64,000 bases of DNA from Shimia_B sp038525525 (GCA_038525525.1 JBCBHO010000001.1:930001-994000), one strand, 5' to 3'; shown: positions 55,836 to 64,000, counted from the first letter of the stretch. The notes: generated from the letters alone by a model not told the origin. Program-made: numbers and translations.

Positions 55836-56909
55836 TCAGCCCCTCCTCTCGAAGTCGATGCGGGGATCCACGAGGACGTACATGAGATCGCTGAGTATGC
55901 CGACGACGAGACCCACGAGCCCGAAGGCGAAAAGCGTGCCGAAGATAACCGGGTAGTCGCGTTCCAGCGCCGCCTCGAAGCCGAGGCGCCCCAGCCCGTC
56001 GAGCGAGAAGAGCACCTCGATGATGAGCGAGGACCCGAAGAAGATCCCGATGAAGAGCGCCGGGAAGCCCGAGATAACGATGAGCATCGCGTTGCGGAAG
56101 ACGTGGCCGTAAAGCACCCGCTTCTCCGACAGGCCCTTGGCTTTGGCCGTAATGACGTATTGCTTGTTGATCTCGTCGAGGAAGGAGTTCTTCGTGAGCA
56201 GCGTGAGCGTCGCAAAGCCCGCGATGGAGGACGCCACGACCGGCAGCGTGATGTGCCAGAAATAGTCGGCCACTTTGCCCAGCGCGCTCAGCTCCTCGAA
56301 ATTGTCCGAGGTCAGTCCTCGGAGCGGGAAGATCTGGAGATACGAGCCGCCCGCGAAGAGCACGATGAGAAGCACCGCGAAGAGGAAGCCGGGTATCGCG
56401 TAGCCTACGATGATGGCGACGGAGGTCCAGGTATCGAAGCTCGAGCCGTCATGGACGGCCTTGCGGATGCCCATCGGGATCGACACGAGGTAGATCAGCA
56501 CGGTGGACCAGAGCCCGAGCGAGATCGAGACGGGGAGCTTCTCGGCCACGAGGGCCATGACCTCGATGTCGCGGAAATAGCTCTCTCCGAAATCGAGGCG
56601 GATGTAGTTTCCCATCATGAGCAGGAAGCGTTCGAAGGGCGGCTTGTCGAGGCCGAACTCGCGCTCGAGCTCTTCTATGAATTCCTGCGGCAGGCCGCGG
56701 GAGCCCGCGTATTCGCTCTCCTGCCCGACGTCGATGGGATCGTCATTGCCGGCAAAGCCCGCCAGCACATCACCCTCTCCCTCGAGCTGCGCGAGGACCT
56801 GCTCCACCGGCCCGCCGGGCACGAATTGAACGAGGGCAAAGTTGATGAGCATCACGCCGAAAAGCGTGGGGATCACCAAAAGCAGGCGTCGGAGGATATA
56901 GGCGGACAT
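55836..56909 (-). CDS. yejB: Peptide ABC transporter permease (YejB type)
   Basis: Inner-membrane permease of 357 residues in the DppB/YejB family. The N-terminal membrane segment MSAYILRRLLLVIPTLFGVM and FVPGGPVEQV are hallmarks, followed by an extended acidic periplasmic region (~40-100) and the core with AKAKGLSEKRVLYGHVFRNA as the EAA loop. Start at 56909, where the conserved N-terminus begins, seven bases after the binding-protein stop. Partner of the YejE-type permease. Confidence 0.9.
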   Translation of the reverse strand: MSAYILRRLLLVIPTLFGVMLINFALVQFVPGGPVEQVLAQLEGEGDVLAGFAGNDDPIDVGQESEYAGSRGLPQEFIEELEREFGLDKPPFERFLLMMGNYIRLDFGESYFRDIEVMALVAEKLPVSISLGLWSTVLIYLVSIPMGIRKAVHDGSSFDTWTSVAIIVGYAIPGFLFAVLLIVLFAGGSYLQIFPLRGLTSDNFEELSALGKVADYFWHITLPVVASSIAGFATLTLLTKNSFLDEINKQYVITAKAKGLSEKRVLYGHVFRNAMLIVISGFPALFIGIFFGSSLIIEVLFSLDGLGRLGFEAALERDYPVIFGTLFAFGLVGLVVGILSDLMYVLVDPRIDFERRG

Positions 56910-56916
56910 CGCGGCC

Positions 56917-58833
56917 TCAGAGCGCGCCGGCGTCGCGGAGGGCTTGTGCCTTCTCGGCGTCGTACCACCAGAAATCGAGCTGTCCGAGGGCCAGCGGCGG
57001 GAGCGGATCCGGGCGGCCGTACTGATCCCAATAGGCGACCCAGTGCTCGGTGTTCTGCCATTGCGGCACGTTGAACCTGATTGAGCGCAGGACACGGTCG
57101 AGGGCGCGCACGGCGGTCTGGAGTTCCTCGGTCGTCTCCGCGGCCACGACGCGCTCGATGATGCGGTCCACGGCGGGGTCATCGACGCCCGCGAGGTTGC
57201 GGGAGCTCTCGTTCTTCAGCTCGCCCGCGAACCACTGGCGCAGGCCGGTGGACGGCTCGTAGCCCAGCGACCAGCCCATGGTCGTGATGTCGAAATCATA
57301 GACCCGCGTGCGCTCCTGCTCCTGCGCGGGATCTACGCGCTCGAGCTTGGCGTCGATGCCGATGTTGCGGAGGTTCTCGACGTAGGGATTGATGATGCGG
57401 TCGAAGCTGGGCGAGCTCTCTAGGAAGACCATCTCGAGGACCTCACCATCCTTTTCGCGGAGCCCGGTGGAGGGGTTCACCATCCAGCCAGCCTCGTCGA
57501 GGAGAGCCTGGGCCTCGCGGGCATTGCCGCGGTCAAACTGGCGCGCGCCGGACACGGGCGGAATGATGGGCTCCTCGGTGATGAGGGCGGCGTCGATCAG
57601 GCCTTCTTCGGCGAGGGGTTCGAGGATCCCGCGCTCGGCCGCGTTGGGCAGGCCGGTGGCCTGGTTCTCGGAGAATTCCCAGAAGCTCGACGGGCGCTCA
57701 TAAAGTCCGAAAAAGAGCGACTCGTTCGACCAGTTGAAGTTGAACATGAGGCGCACGGCTTCGCGCACACGCACGTCCTGAAACTTCTCGCGCCGCAGGT
57801 TCATGATGAAGGATTGGTTGCGGCCGAGTGAGCCGTCGGGCAGCTCCTCGCGCACGACGAAGCCGTCCTCCAGCGCCGGAAACTCGTATCCCGTGGCCCA
57901 GAGACGAGACGTGTTCTCGGTCCGGAAAGTATAAGCGCCGGCCTTGAAGGCCTCGAAGGCCGCGGTCGAATCCCCGAAATATTCCACGCGAATCTGGTCG
58001 AAATTCTGCCGCCCGCGGTTGATGTTGAGATCGTTGCCCCAGTAATCCGGGTTCCGCGCGTAGATGATCTGGCGGGAGAAATCGAAGCTTTCGAGCACGT
58101 AGGCGCCAGTGCCCGGATGTGGCGCGTTGCGCGTGGCATCGATGGTGGTCTCGTTCTCTTCGTACCAGGCCTGAGACATGGGAAAGAAGATGCCCGCCGT
58201 CTCGATGCGGTCGCGGATCGGGCTTCCGGGGTTGAAGTTGACCTTGAGCCGGTGGGTATCGAGCGCCTCAACCTCCTCGAAAAACGCGCCGAAGGCCGCG
58301 CGGAACGAGGGGATGCCGTTCGTGAGAAGCTCGTTGAACGAAAACACGTAGTCTTCGGCCGTCACAGGCGTGCCGTCTGAGAAAGTCACTTCCGGGCGTA
58401 AGTTGAAGATCACCCATTCCTGACTCTCCGGGTATTCGAGCGTCTCGCAGAGGAAGCAATATGTGGAAGTGGGATCATCGGCGAACGTCGTCAGCAAGCT
58501 CTCGTCGCCGATCCCGGACAGGGCCGCGTTGTTGCCCTTGCGCGTGTAGGGATTGAAGCTGTCGAATGTGCCTTGCGCCCAGATGCTGATCTCGCCGCCC
58601 TTGGGTGCGTCGGGATTGACGTAGCTCAGATGAGAGAAATCGGGCTCGGGATAGGCCAGATCCCCGAAGAAGCTGTAGCCATGGGAGATCGTGACCTCCT
58701 CGTGGCCCTCGGCGCGCACAAGCCCTGCCGCCGCGATGAGACCGAGCCCCAGAAGCCCCGCTTTCAGCCACGGCCCGCGGACCTCTTCCCGGTGTTTGGT
58801 AATGGCTCTGGGGCGGCGGGGCGGCTGGCGCAT
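56917..58833 (-). CDS. yejA: Peptide ABC transporter substrate-binding protein (YejA type)
   Basis: Periplasmic binding protein of 638 residues in extracellular solute-binding family 5. A long basic N-region precedes the signal hydrophobic core (WLKAGLLGLGLIAAAGLVRA, about residues 36-55). The mature part contains SYVNPDAPKGGEISIWAQGTF (quoted from its conserved core), LTFADDP-type and YWGNDLNINRGRQNFD segments typical of YejA-like binders for oligopeptides and microcin C-like molecules. Start is uncertain: ATG 58833 with AAGAGG ten bases upstream is preferred to ATG 58842, which would overlap that site. First gene of the operon. Confidence 0.85.
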   Translation of the reverse strand: MRQPPRRPRAITKHREEVRGPWLKAGLLGLGLIAAAGLVRAEGHEEVTISHGYSFFGDLAYPEPDFSHLSYVNPDAPKGGEISIWAQGTFDSFNPYTRKGNNAALSGIGDESLLTTFADDPTSTYCFLCETLEYPESQEWVIFNLRPEVTFSDGTPVTAEDYVFSFNELLTNGIPSFRAAFGAFFEEVEALDTHRLKVNFNPGSPIRDRIETAGIFFPMSQAWYEENETTIDATRNAPHPGTGAYVLESFDFSRQIIYARNPDYWGNDLNINRGRQNFDQIRVEYFGDSTAAFEAFKAGAYTFRTENTSRLWATGYEFPALEDGFVVREELPDGSLGRNQSFIMNLRREKFQDVRVREAVRLMFNFNWSNESLFFGLYERPSSFWEFSENQATGLPNAAERGILEPLAEEGLIDAALITEEPIIPPVSGARQFDRGNAREAQALLDEAGWMVNPSTGLREKDGEVLEMVFLESSPSFDRIINPYVENLRNIGIDAKLERVDPAQEQERTRVYDFDITTMGWSLGYEPSTGLRQWFAGELKNESSRNLAGVDDPAVDRIIERVVAAETTEELQTAVRALDRVLRSIRFNVPQWQNTEHWVAYWDQYGRPDPLPPLALGQLDFWWYDAEKAQALRDAGAL

Positions 58834-58906
58834 GGGTGACATCCTCTTTCGCGGTCCAAGGCGTTCGCGACACAAAATAACGTAATTGTAGCGATGTCGA
58901 ATACAA

Positions 58907-58958
58907 AGCGCCCCGGCGGGGCGCTGATACGTTTGTGACCGCCCGTTTACCGGGCGGT
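58907..58958 (-). terminator. Two consecutive hairpins after cycM
   Basis: ACCGCCCG/CGGGCGGT (58938-58958, 5-base loop) and AGCGCCCC/GGGGCGCT (58907-58925, 3-base loop) are both perfect 8-bp stems. On the minus strand the second is followed by TTTGTAT. They probably end cycM transcription before the YejABEF-type operon. Confidence 0.65.
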
Positions 58959-58977
58959 GATCTCAGCCGGGTCGGCG

Positions 58978-59493
58978 TTAGCCGCCGATGGTCTCGAGGT
59001 AGGCGATCAGATTGGCCCGATCCGCGGGCTTCGGCAGCCCGGAGAAGCTCATGGACGTGCCCGGCGCGAAGCCCTTCGGATTCTCAAGGAAGGCCCAGAG
59101 GTTTTCAGCGGTCCAGACCGCGCCGTTCTGGGTCAGGTTGCCCGAATAGCCGAAGCCGTCCACGGCGGCGATATCGCGGCCCACCACGGCATAGAGATGC
59201 GGGCCCGTGCCGTTCTCACCGGCGGCGAGCTGGTGGCAGGCGCGGCACTTGTTGAAGACCTTCTCACCCTTGGCCGCATCGGCGGAGGCGAGCATTTCCG
59301 CGATCGACGGGCCCTCTTCCACAACTTCGCCCTCACCGCTTTCAGGCACCTCGATCGAGTAGGCCTGTTCGTGGTGATGGCCATGCCCACCCATGTGAAA
59401 GATCTCCTCCGCCGCCCAGGCGCCAAGGAGAAAGACAAGGAGCGATCCGCACAGGGCAGCCGTCGCCTTGGTCATGGTCATCGTGTCGAGCAT
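58978..59493 (-). CDS. cycM: Membrane-anchored class I cytochrome c (CycM/c552 type)
   Basis: Electron carrier of 171 residues. An uncleaved N-terminal membrane helix (about 11-28) and a histidine/acid-rich linker lead to a c-type heme domain with C83-R-A-C-H87 and the axial methionine M148 in PGTSMSFSG. This layout is that of CycM/c552, which links the bc1 complex to cytochrome oxidase at the outer face of the inner membrane. Start MLDTMTM at 59493; a 50-residue upstream extension of the frame is unconserved. Divergent from pheA. Confidence 0.9.
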   Translation of the reverse strand: MLDTMTMTKATAALCGSLLVFLLGAWAAEEIFHMGGHGHHHEQAYSIEVPESGEGEVVEEGPSIAEMLASADAAKGEKVFNKCRACHQLAAGENGTGPHLYAVVGRDIAAVDGFGYSGNLTQNGAVWTAENLWAFLENPKGFAPGTSMSFSGLPKPADRANLIAYLETIGG

Positions 59494-59617
59494 GTCGCAT
59501 TCCGTGGTGTACAATGGTGCCCCGGGTCTATCGCCTTTGCGCCGCACGCGGCAAGGTGTAGAGCCCGCGACCAAACGCCCTGATGCCGTTGACCGCAAGG
59601 AAAGGGAGGCTAGCGCC

Positions 59618-60463
59618 ATGGCTGCCGCGCCCGATAAACACATAGCCTTCCAGGGGGAACTCGGGGCCTATGGGCACCAGGCCTGCCTGACCGTCCGGCC
59701 CGGTCACACCCCCCTGCCCTGCGCCACGTTCGAAGATGTCATCGAGGCGGTGAAATCCGGCGCCGCCCAGCTCGCCATCGTGCCGGTGGAGAATTCCACC
59801 TATGGCCGCGTGGCCGATATCCACCGGCTCTTGCCCGAGAGCGGCCTACACATCATCGCCGAGACCTTCGTGCGGGTGGAGATCAGCCTGCTCGGCGTGC
59901 CGGGCGCGACCCTCGCAGACGTGCGGGAGGCCCACGGGCATCTCGTCATCCTGCCGCAATGCTCGGACTTCCTGAAAGCCAACGGGATCGCGCCCCGCAT
60001 CGCCTCCGACAATGCCCGGGCGGCCATGGAGGTGGCCGAGCGCGGCGACCCCGCGCAGGCGGCGCTCGCCTCGTCGCTCGCGGGCGAGATCTACGGCCTC
60101 GCATCCTTGGCCGAGCGGATCGAGAACGATGCCAACAATACCACGCGGTTCCTCCTCATGGCGCCCTATGCTGACATGACCCGGCGCGCCGAGCGAATGA
60201 TCACGACCTTCGTCTTCCAGGTCCGAAATATCCCCGCCGCGCTCTACAAGGCCATGGGCGGCTTCGCCACGGCAGGCGTGAACATGACGAAGCTCGAAAG
60301 CTACATGGTGGGCGGGCATTTCACGGCGACGCAATTCTACGCCGACGTGGAGGGACATCCGGGCGATGACAACGTCAAGCTCGCACTGGAGGAGCTCGGC
60401 TTCTTCACCGACATGCTCGAAGTGCTGGGCACCTATCCCGCCGATCCCCGCCGGGACCGCTAG
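59618..60463 (+). CDS. pheA: Prephenate dehydratase
   Basis: Monofunctional enzyme of 281 residues converting prephenate to phenylpyruvate for phenylalanine synthesis. The N-terminal catalytic domain has GELGAYGHQAC, PVENSTYGRV and the NNTTRFLLM motif containing the catalytic TRF; the C-terminal ACT domain follows from about residue 195. The allosteric ESRP motif reads ESYM here. AAGGGAGG precedes the ATG. The stop overlaps that of the convergent SRPBCC gene in CTAG at 60460-60463. Confidence 0.95.
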   Translation: MAAAPDKHIAFQGELGAYGHQACLTVRPGHTPLPCATFEDVIEAVKSGAAQLAIVPVENSTYGRVADIHRLLPESGLHIIAETFVRVEISLLGVPGATLADVREAHGHLVILPQCSDFLKANGIAPRIASDNARAAMEVAERGDPAQAALASSLAGEIYGLASLAERIENDANNTTRFLLMAPYADMTRRAERMITTFVFQVRNIPAALYKAMGGFATAGVNMTKLESYMVGGHFTATQFYADVEGHPGDDNVKLALEELGFFTDMLEVLGTYPADPRRDR

Positions 60464-60945
60464 GAGAGCGCGGCGCGCGCCTCCGCCTCGGCGTGGCTCC
60501 GCTCGAGCCCGCGTGCGTAATCGGCCACCGCCGTCTCGAACCGTTTGGAGATCGTGGATTTCGCCAGCTTGAGAGACTGCACGAAAAGCCGCGCCGACAA
60601 GTTGTTGGGCGTGAGCTCAAGCCCCACGATCATGCGCGTCTTCCGCGGGGTGAGCGCCACAAGCGAGACCGTGAAATCGCCCTTCAACCCGCCGGAGATG
60701 GACGTGACGCCGATCGAGCTCGGCGCATCGAACTCCGTGACGCGGGCGGTGAGGTCGCGCTCGCGGCCGCGAAACTGGAAGCGCGCCTCCCAGGTGGAGC
60801 CCTTACCAGGGCCGCTTTCGGGATCGGTGCGGGAGATGTCGGCGCCGCGCCGGAGGACCCTCCGCTCGAAGACCTCGAAATCGCTCACCGCGCGAAACAT
60901 CGCGGCGATGGGAAGGGCCACGTCCTCTCTGCTCGAAAGCTTCAT
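60460..60945 (-). CDS. SRPBCC (START-like) family protein
   Basis: Protein of 161 residues with the polyketide cyclase/START-like helix-grip fold: a REDVALPIAAMFRAVSDFEVFERR opening (residues ~5-29), antiparallel strands with WEARFQFRGRERD, and a long C-terminal helix. No catalytic residues can be named; members bind hydrophobic ligands or act in stress response. It follows nudC by 57 bases on the same strand. Stop shared with pheA through CTAG. Confidence 0.75.
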   Translation of the reverse strand: MKLSSREDVALPIAAMFRAVSDFEVFERRVLRRGADISRTDPESGPGKGSTWEARFQFRGRERDLTARVTEFDAPSSIGVTSISGGLKGDFTVSLVALTPRKTRMIVGLELTPNNLSARLFVQSLKLAKSTISKRFETAVADYARGLERSHAEAEARAALS

Positions 60946-61002
60946 CTATGCCTCGTCTCGTTGGCTGCGCTCTGCGGCGTCGTTTCGGCGGGCATACTAC
61001 GC

Positions 61003-61941
61003 TCAATCGAGCCTGTCAGCCACCCAGCGCGCGATCAGGAAGTGCGCGATGGCACCTTTGCGGGCGCCCGTGATCTCCGGGTGACGGCCCGCCATGGCCT
61101 CCACCATCTCCTCCCGTGTGACCCAACGCGCCTCCTCGATTTCCTCCGGGTCGATGGTGATCTCCTCGGAGGTCGCCTCGGCGATGCAGCCGAACATGAG
61201 CGAGGCCGGGAACGGCCAGGGCTGGCTCGCGAGGTAGCCCACCTCGCCGATCTCCACGCGCGTTTCCTCGAAGACCTCGCGACGCACCGCCGCCTCGAGC
61301 GTCTCGCCGGGCTCTACGAAGCCCGCCAGCAGCGAAAACATCCCCTCGGGCCAGCCCGGCGAGCGCCCCACGAGAACGGAATTGCCGCGCAGCACCAGCA
61401 TGATGACCACGGGATCGGTGCGCGGGAAATGATGCGCGCCGCAAGCCGGGCAGAGCCGCTGCCAACCATGCTGTGCCATGTCCGAGCGAGCCCCGCAGCG
61501 GGCGCAGAAGCCGTGGGTACGGTGCCATTCGAAAAGCCCGCGCGCCGTGGCCGCGAGCTCCGCGTCCCGCGCGCTCAGCTTGGTCATGGCCATGCGCAGC
61601 TCCGTGAAGGCCCCCTCGGGCAGCTCGGGATGCCGTTGGAGCGAGGGGTCCGAGAAGCCGGTGAGCGCGGCTGCGTCGACGCCGTCAGGCTCCCAGGCGG
61701 AGATGTCGATCGCTTCGATGAGCGTTGCGTCCTCTTCGCGCCCGAGCAGGATCGGCGCCGGGGCATGGCGGCGCAGCGCGTGCGCGGCGTCCACGCGCAC
61801 GAGCCGCCCGTCCTCGCCCAGCGCCGCCTTGCCGCGCCAGAGCACGATGGCGCGGCCGGAGGGCAGCTCCGGCACGCCCCGGAGCTCGGCCGCGCGGTCG
61901 AGCCCCGATCCGCCGAATGTCACTGCTTCTGCATCGCGCAT
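61003..61941 (-). CDS. nudC: NAD(+)/NADH diphosphatase
   Basis: Nudix hydrolase of 312 residues that cleaves NADH to NMNH and AMP and can remove NAD caps from RNA. A four-cysteine zinc ribbon (CARCG...CPACG) precedes the Nudix box GFVEPGETLEAAVRREVFEE plus TRVEIG. The SQPWPFPASLMFG motif just after the Nudix box is the NudC-specific signature. The start MRDAEAV at 61941 has GAGGGAGA upstream; a GTG at 61971 is less likely. Divergent from the SRP RNA gene. Confidence 0.95.
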   Translation of the reverse strand: MRDAEAVTFGGSGLDRAAELRGVPELPSGRAIVLWRGKAALGEDGRLVRVDAAHALRRHAPAPILLGREEDATLIEAIDISAWEPDGVDAAALTGFSDPSLQRHPELPEGAFTELRMAMTKLSARDAELAATARGLFEWHRTHGFCARCGARSDMAQHGWQRLCPACGAHHFPRTDPVVIMLVLRGNSVLVGRSPGWPEGMFSLLAGFVEPGETLEAAVRREVFEETRVEIGEVGYLASQPWPFPASLMFGCIAEATSEEITIDPEEIEEARWVTREEMVEAMAGRHPEITGARKGAIAHFLIARWVADRLD

Positions 61942-62038
61942 GGCTGTCTCCCTCGCGTCGTCCGCGGCCACCTAGCGCGCCCGTCCCCCCGTGCCCAGCG
62001 CCTTGCATCCCAAAGGGCAGGCGATTACATCACCGGTC

Positions 62039-62131
62039 GAGAGGTTGGTGCGGGCGTGCGCCTCGCCAACCCGGTCAGGTCCGGAAGGAAGCAGCCGTAA
62101 CGAGCCCCGTACGGGTCGTGTCCAATCTCTC
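62039..62131 (+). ncRNA. ffs: Signal recognition particle RNA, small bacterial type
   Basis: The universally conserved SRP domain IV hairpin is at about 62073-62096: GGTCAGGTCC-GGAA-GGAAGCAGCC, with GGAA tetraloop and the asymmetric internal loops that bind Ffh. Outer complementary arms GAGAGGTTGG (62039-62048) and CCAATCTCTC (62122-62131) close a single rod about 93 bases long. Ends are estimated from pairing. It lies within the 410-base gap 61942-62351; the rest of that gap (62132-62351) shows nothing recognisable. Confidence 0.93.
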
Positions 62132-62351
62132 ACCCAGCCACTTCCCATGACCAAGGGCGTCCAGTCCGAAACCCTCGGGCAGGGGCAGAGCCCTGCTGTC
62201 CCACATCATCGCCACGCGCACACCGCCCGACGCCGCGCCGTGTGGAGGCCCCGTGCGCGCGGGTCGGCGGGCGGGGGTGGGCGGGTGGGACGCCCGACGG
62301 CCCGCGCGTCCCCAAGCTGACAAAAGCGCGCCAGCCCCTACCTTCCCAGGC

Positions 62352-62723
62352 ATGGCGGATAGCGAAAACAAGACCGTCCTCGCCGAGGAGCGCACCGATT
62401 GGGCCGAGGACCGCACCGTTCTCGCCTTGGAGCGCACATTCAACAGCTCCAACGGATTCGGCCTCGGCGCGGTGGGCGTCGCGCTTGGTCTGCGCGCGGT
62501 CTTCTCGGCCACGGAGCCCACCTGGGCCGCCAAAGCAGTCGCGAGCCTCTTTCTCACACTCGCGCTCTTCGTCTTCGTTGTCGCCTGGCGGCAGGCCTGC
62601 AAGACCCGCGAGAGCTTCTCCACGCAGGACGCCGCCGCCCATGGTCGACGCTCCTTCACGGCGATCACGGCGCTGCTCGTCCTCGCGACGCTGGCGACCG
62701 GCGCGGTGCTCTGGAGCCTGTAG
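62352..62723 (+). CDS. DUF202 (YidH-family) membrane protein
   Basis: Small inner-membrane protein of 123 residues. The DUF202 signature is the N-terminal TDWAEDRTVLALERTF, followed by three hydrophobic segments at roughly 35-55, 62-80 and 100-122. No function is established for the family. Start at 62352 (MADSENK) is chosen because the preceding in-frame codons are an unconserved arginine-rich stretch. It stands alone, convergent with an ABC ATPase gene. Confidence 0.83.
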   Translation: MADSENKTVLAEERTDWAEDRTVLALERTFNSSNGFGLGAVGVALGLRAVFSATEPTWAAKAVASLFLTLALFVFVVAWRQACKTRESFSTQDAAAHGRRSFTAITALLVLATLATGAVLWSL

Positions 62724-62724
62724 C

Positions 62725-62740
62725 GCGGGACAGCTCCCGC
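62725..62740. terminator. Small hairpin between DUF202 gene and ABC ATPase
   Basis: GCGGGA-CAGC-TCCCGC, a perfect 6-bp stem, lies in the 32-base gap between convergent genes. There is no T tract, so it is at best a weak terminator. Confidence 0.35.
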
Positions 62741-62755
62741 ACGGGGCTCGCAGCC

Positions 62756-63751
62756 TCAGTCGCCCTTCCGCGTGAGCGACAGGAAGACTTCCTCGAGGTG
62801 GGGCTCCTCGGTCGTCACATCAGCGGCGCGGATGCCCGCATGTGCCAGCGCCTCGAAGATGTCCGCGACCTCCACAGCGCTCCGCTGCCAAGAAAGATGG
62901 AGCGCCCCCTCCTTCACCTCGCCTCGCACGCCCGAGGGCAGCGTGGGCACGGCGGAGATGCCTTTCCCCTGCACCACCATGGACTTCGTGTCGAGCCGCC
63001 CGAGCAGGGCCTCCGTGCTATCCTGCGCGATCACGCTGCCGTCGCCCACGATGGCGATCTCGTCGCACATCTCCTCGGCCTCCTCGAGGTAATGCGTGGT
63101 CAGGATGATCGTCGTGCCCTCTTCGGCGTTGAGACGGCGGATATTGCCCCAGAGCATCTGGCGCAGTTCCACGTCCACGCCCGCCGTGGGCTCGTCGAGT
63201 ACGAGAATATGGGGCCGGTGGACGAGCGCCTTGCCCAGGAGGAGCCGGCGCCGCATCCCGCCCGAGAGCGAGCGCGCATAGGCGTCTGCCTTGTCGGAGA
63301 GCCCCACCATCTCGAGGACCTCCTCGGTCCGGCGCTCCCGCCGCGGCACGCCGTAGAGCCCGGCCTGCACGTCGAGCGAGCCTCGCGGGGTGAAGAAGGC
63401 GTCGAGATTGAGCTCCTGGGGCATGACGCCGATGGCTGCTCGTGATTGCCGCGGGTTGCGGTCCTGGTCGAAGCCCCAGATCCGCACTTCGCCCGCCGTC
63501 TTCGTCACGAGGCCCGCGAGGATGTTGATCAGCGTGGATTTGCCAGCCCCGTTAGGCCCGAGCAGCCCGAAGACCGAGCCCGCCGGGATCTTGAGGTCCA
63601 CGCCCTTCAGCGCTTCCTTTGCTGGGTCCTGCCCGGAGGCGGCATAGGTTTTGCGCAAGCCCTTGATCTCGATCGCGTGGCGCGGTGCGGCCGCGGCAGG
63701 AGAGAGATGGGCGTCGGCGGCGGTGAGGGGGCCTTTATCCATAGCGCGCAT
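62756..63751 (-). CDS. ABC-2-type transporter ATP-binding protein
   Basis: ATPase of 331 residues resembling multidrug or polysaccharide exporter ATPases (CcmA/NodI/DrrA class). Walker A GPNGAGKSTLINI, signature LSGGMRRRLLLGKAL, Walker B ILVLDEPTAGVD and the TTHYLEEAEEM switch region are intact; a C-terminal domain of ~90 residues follows. No permease gene adjoins it within the window, so its membrane partner must be beyond the window or elsewhere. Start is uncertain between ATG 63751 and ATG 63742; neither has a clear ribosome-binding site. Confidence 0.85.
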   Translation of the reverse strand: MRAMDKGPLTAADAHLSPAAAAPRHAIEIKGLRKTYAASGQDPAKEALKGVDLKIPAGSVFGLLGPNGAGKSTLINILAGLVTKTAGEVRIWGFDQDRNPRQSRAAIGVMPQELNLDAFFTPRGSLDVQAGLYGVPRRERRTEEVLEMVGLSDKADAYARSLSGGMRRRLLLGKALVHRPHILVLDEPTAGVDVELRQMLWGNIRRLNAEEGTTIILTTHYLEEAEEMCDEIAIVGDGSVIAQDSTEALLGRLDTKSMVVQGKGISAVPTLPSGVRGEVKEGALHLSWQRSAVEVADIFEALAHAGIRAADVTTEEPHLEEVFLSLTRKGD

Positions 63752-63846
63752 CTAGCCCCAGCCTGGCGGCTCGGCAAGCGGAGGGCCCAGCCACAAGCAG
63801 GACGCCCACACGCTCAAGGCGGCCGCCGCGCGGGCGGCGTGCGCGC

Positions 63847-64000
63847 TCACACCCGGGCCAGCCCCTCGAGGTCTCCCATGGAGCTCCCGGCCGCGCGGGA
63901 GGCATCGGCGATGGCCTCCGCCAGCGATTTGATCTCTGCGGCGATGACGGAGAAGCCGCGCCCGGCATCACCCACGCGCGCGGCCTCCACGGCGGCGTTG
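63847..64000 (-). CDS. Methyl-accepting chemotaxis protein-like C-terminus (5' partial)
   Basis: Minus-strand frame open to the window edge and ending in TGA at 63847-63849; 51 residues are visible. It begins NAAVEAARVGDAGRGFSVIA, the receptor hairpin-tip motif that contacts CheA/CheW, followed by AEIKSLAEAIADASRAA. The protein ends only about 33 residues after the tip, whereas usual receptors continue for another ~100 or more residues of returning helix. It may therefore be an atypical or truncated receptor. The rest of the gene lies beyond base 64000. The 95-base gap to the ABC ATPase holds only a small GC hairpin (63822-63838). Confidence 0.8.
   Translation of the reverse strand, partial: NAAVEAARVGDAGRGFSVIAAEIKSLAEAIADASRAAGSSMGDLEGLARV

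Noticed and set aside
60493..62100. Plus-strand open frame of 535 codons over SRPBCC and nudC
   Set aside because: Antisense to two genes with clear family motifs and running into the SRP RNA.

Overview
The window is GC-rich alphaproteobacterial chromosome. Its gene families (sulfoacetaldehyde acetyltransferase taurine route, CUT1 sugar transporters, CycM-type cytochrome c, divergent hemC/hemE, De Ley-Doudoroff galactose enzymes) point to Rhodobacterales, probably the marine roseobacter group. This is inferred from families only; no rRNA gene is present. No phage, insertion sequence or CRISPR array was seen. Almost everything is metabolism and transport, in compact operons with frequent ATGA or TGATG overlaps.

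Layout. 1-6796 (+): end of a FadN-like beta-oxidation enzyme, then tpa-xsc-ackA for taurine carbon via sulfoacetaldehyde and acetyl phosphate. 6793-14462: a CUT1 sugar ABC transporter, a GMC oxidoreductase and a SnoaL-like protein on the minus strand, facing a divergent tandem-SnoaL gene; the substrate is unknown and this is the least explained locus. 14530-28269: an IclR regulator with an ABC ATPase (minus), divergent from a long plus-strand galactoside operon with binding protein, permease, a YjbR/MmcQ gene, permease, GH36 alpha-galactosidase, SDR sugar dehydrogenase, KDGal kinase, KDPGal aldolase, SMP-30 lactonase, GH42 beta-galactosidase and mutarotase. Together these take in galactosides and degrade galactose to pyruvate and glyceraldehyde 3-phosphate; only galactonate dehydratase is missing.

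28339-40494: class III aminotransferase, 5-oxoprolinase, glyoxalase II, two medium-chain dehydrogenases, an aldehyde dehydrogenase, a GlxA/AraC regulator, a CAT-anticodon tRNA and a D-2-hydroxyacid-type FAD dehydrogenase. 40542-42617: divergent hemC and hemE around a TGT-N12-ACA palindrome of PpsR/CrtJ type. 42719-47325: gpsA, a HAD phosphatase and a glucosylglycerol-phosphate synthase in one operon (a compatible-solute pathway with its own precursor supply), divergent from galU. 47385-52862: hemF, a short-chain dehydrogenase homologue lacking its catalytic residues, an RsmC-like methyltransferase, clpS, a HAD hydrolase and a DacA-SPOR carboxypeptidase. 52896-58833: a YejABEF-type peptide ABC transporter. 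58978-64000: cycM, pheA, an SRPBCC protein, nudC, the SRP RNA gene, a DUF202 protein, an ABC ATPase and the C-terminal end of a chemotaxis-receptor-like protein cut by the window edge.

Recurrent structural features are hairpins directly after both CUT1 binding-protein genes, three convergent gene pairs whose stop codons share the same CTAG, and clear bidirectional terminators after hemE/ggpS and galU/hemF.
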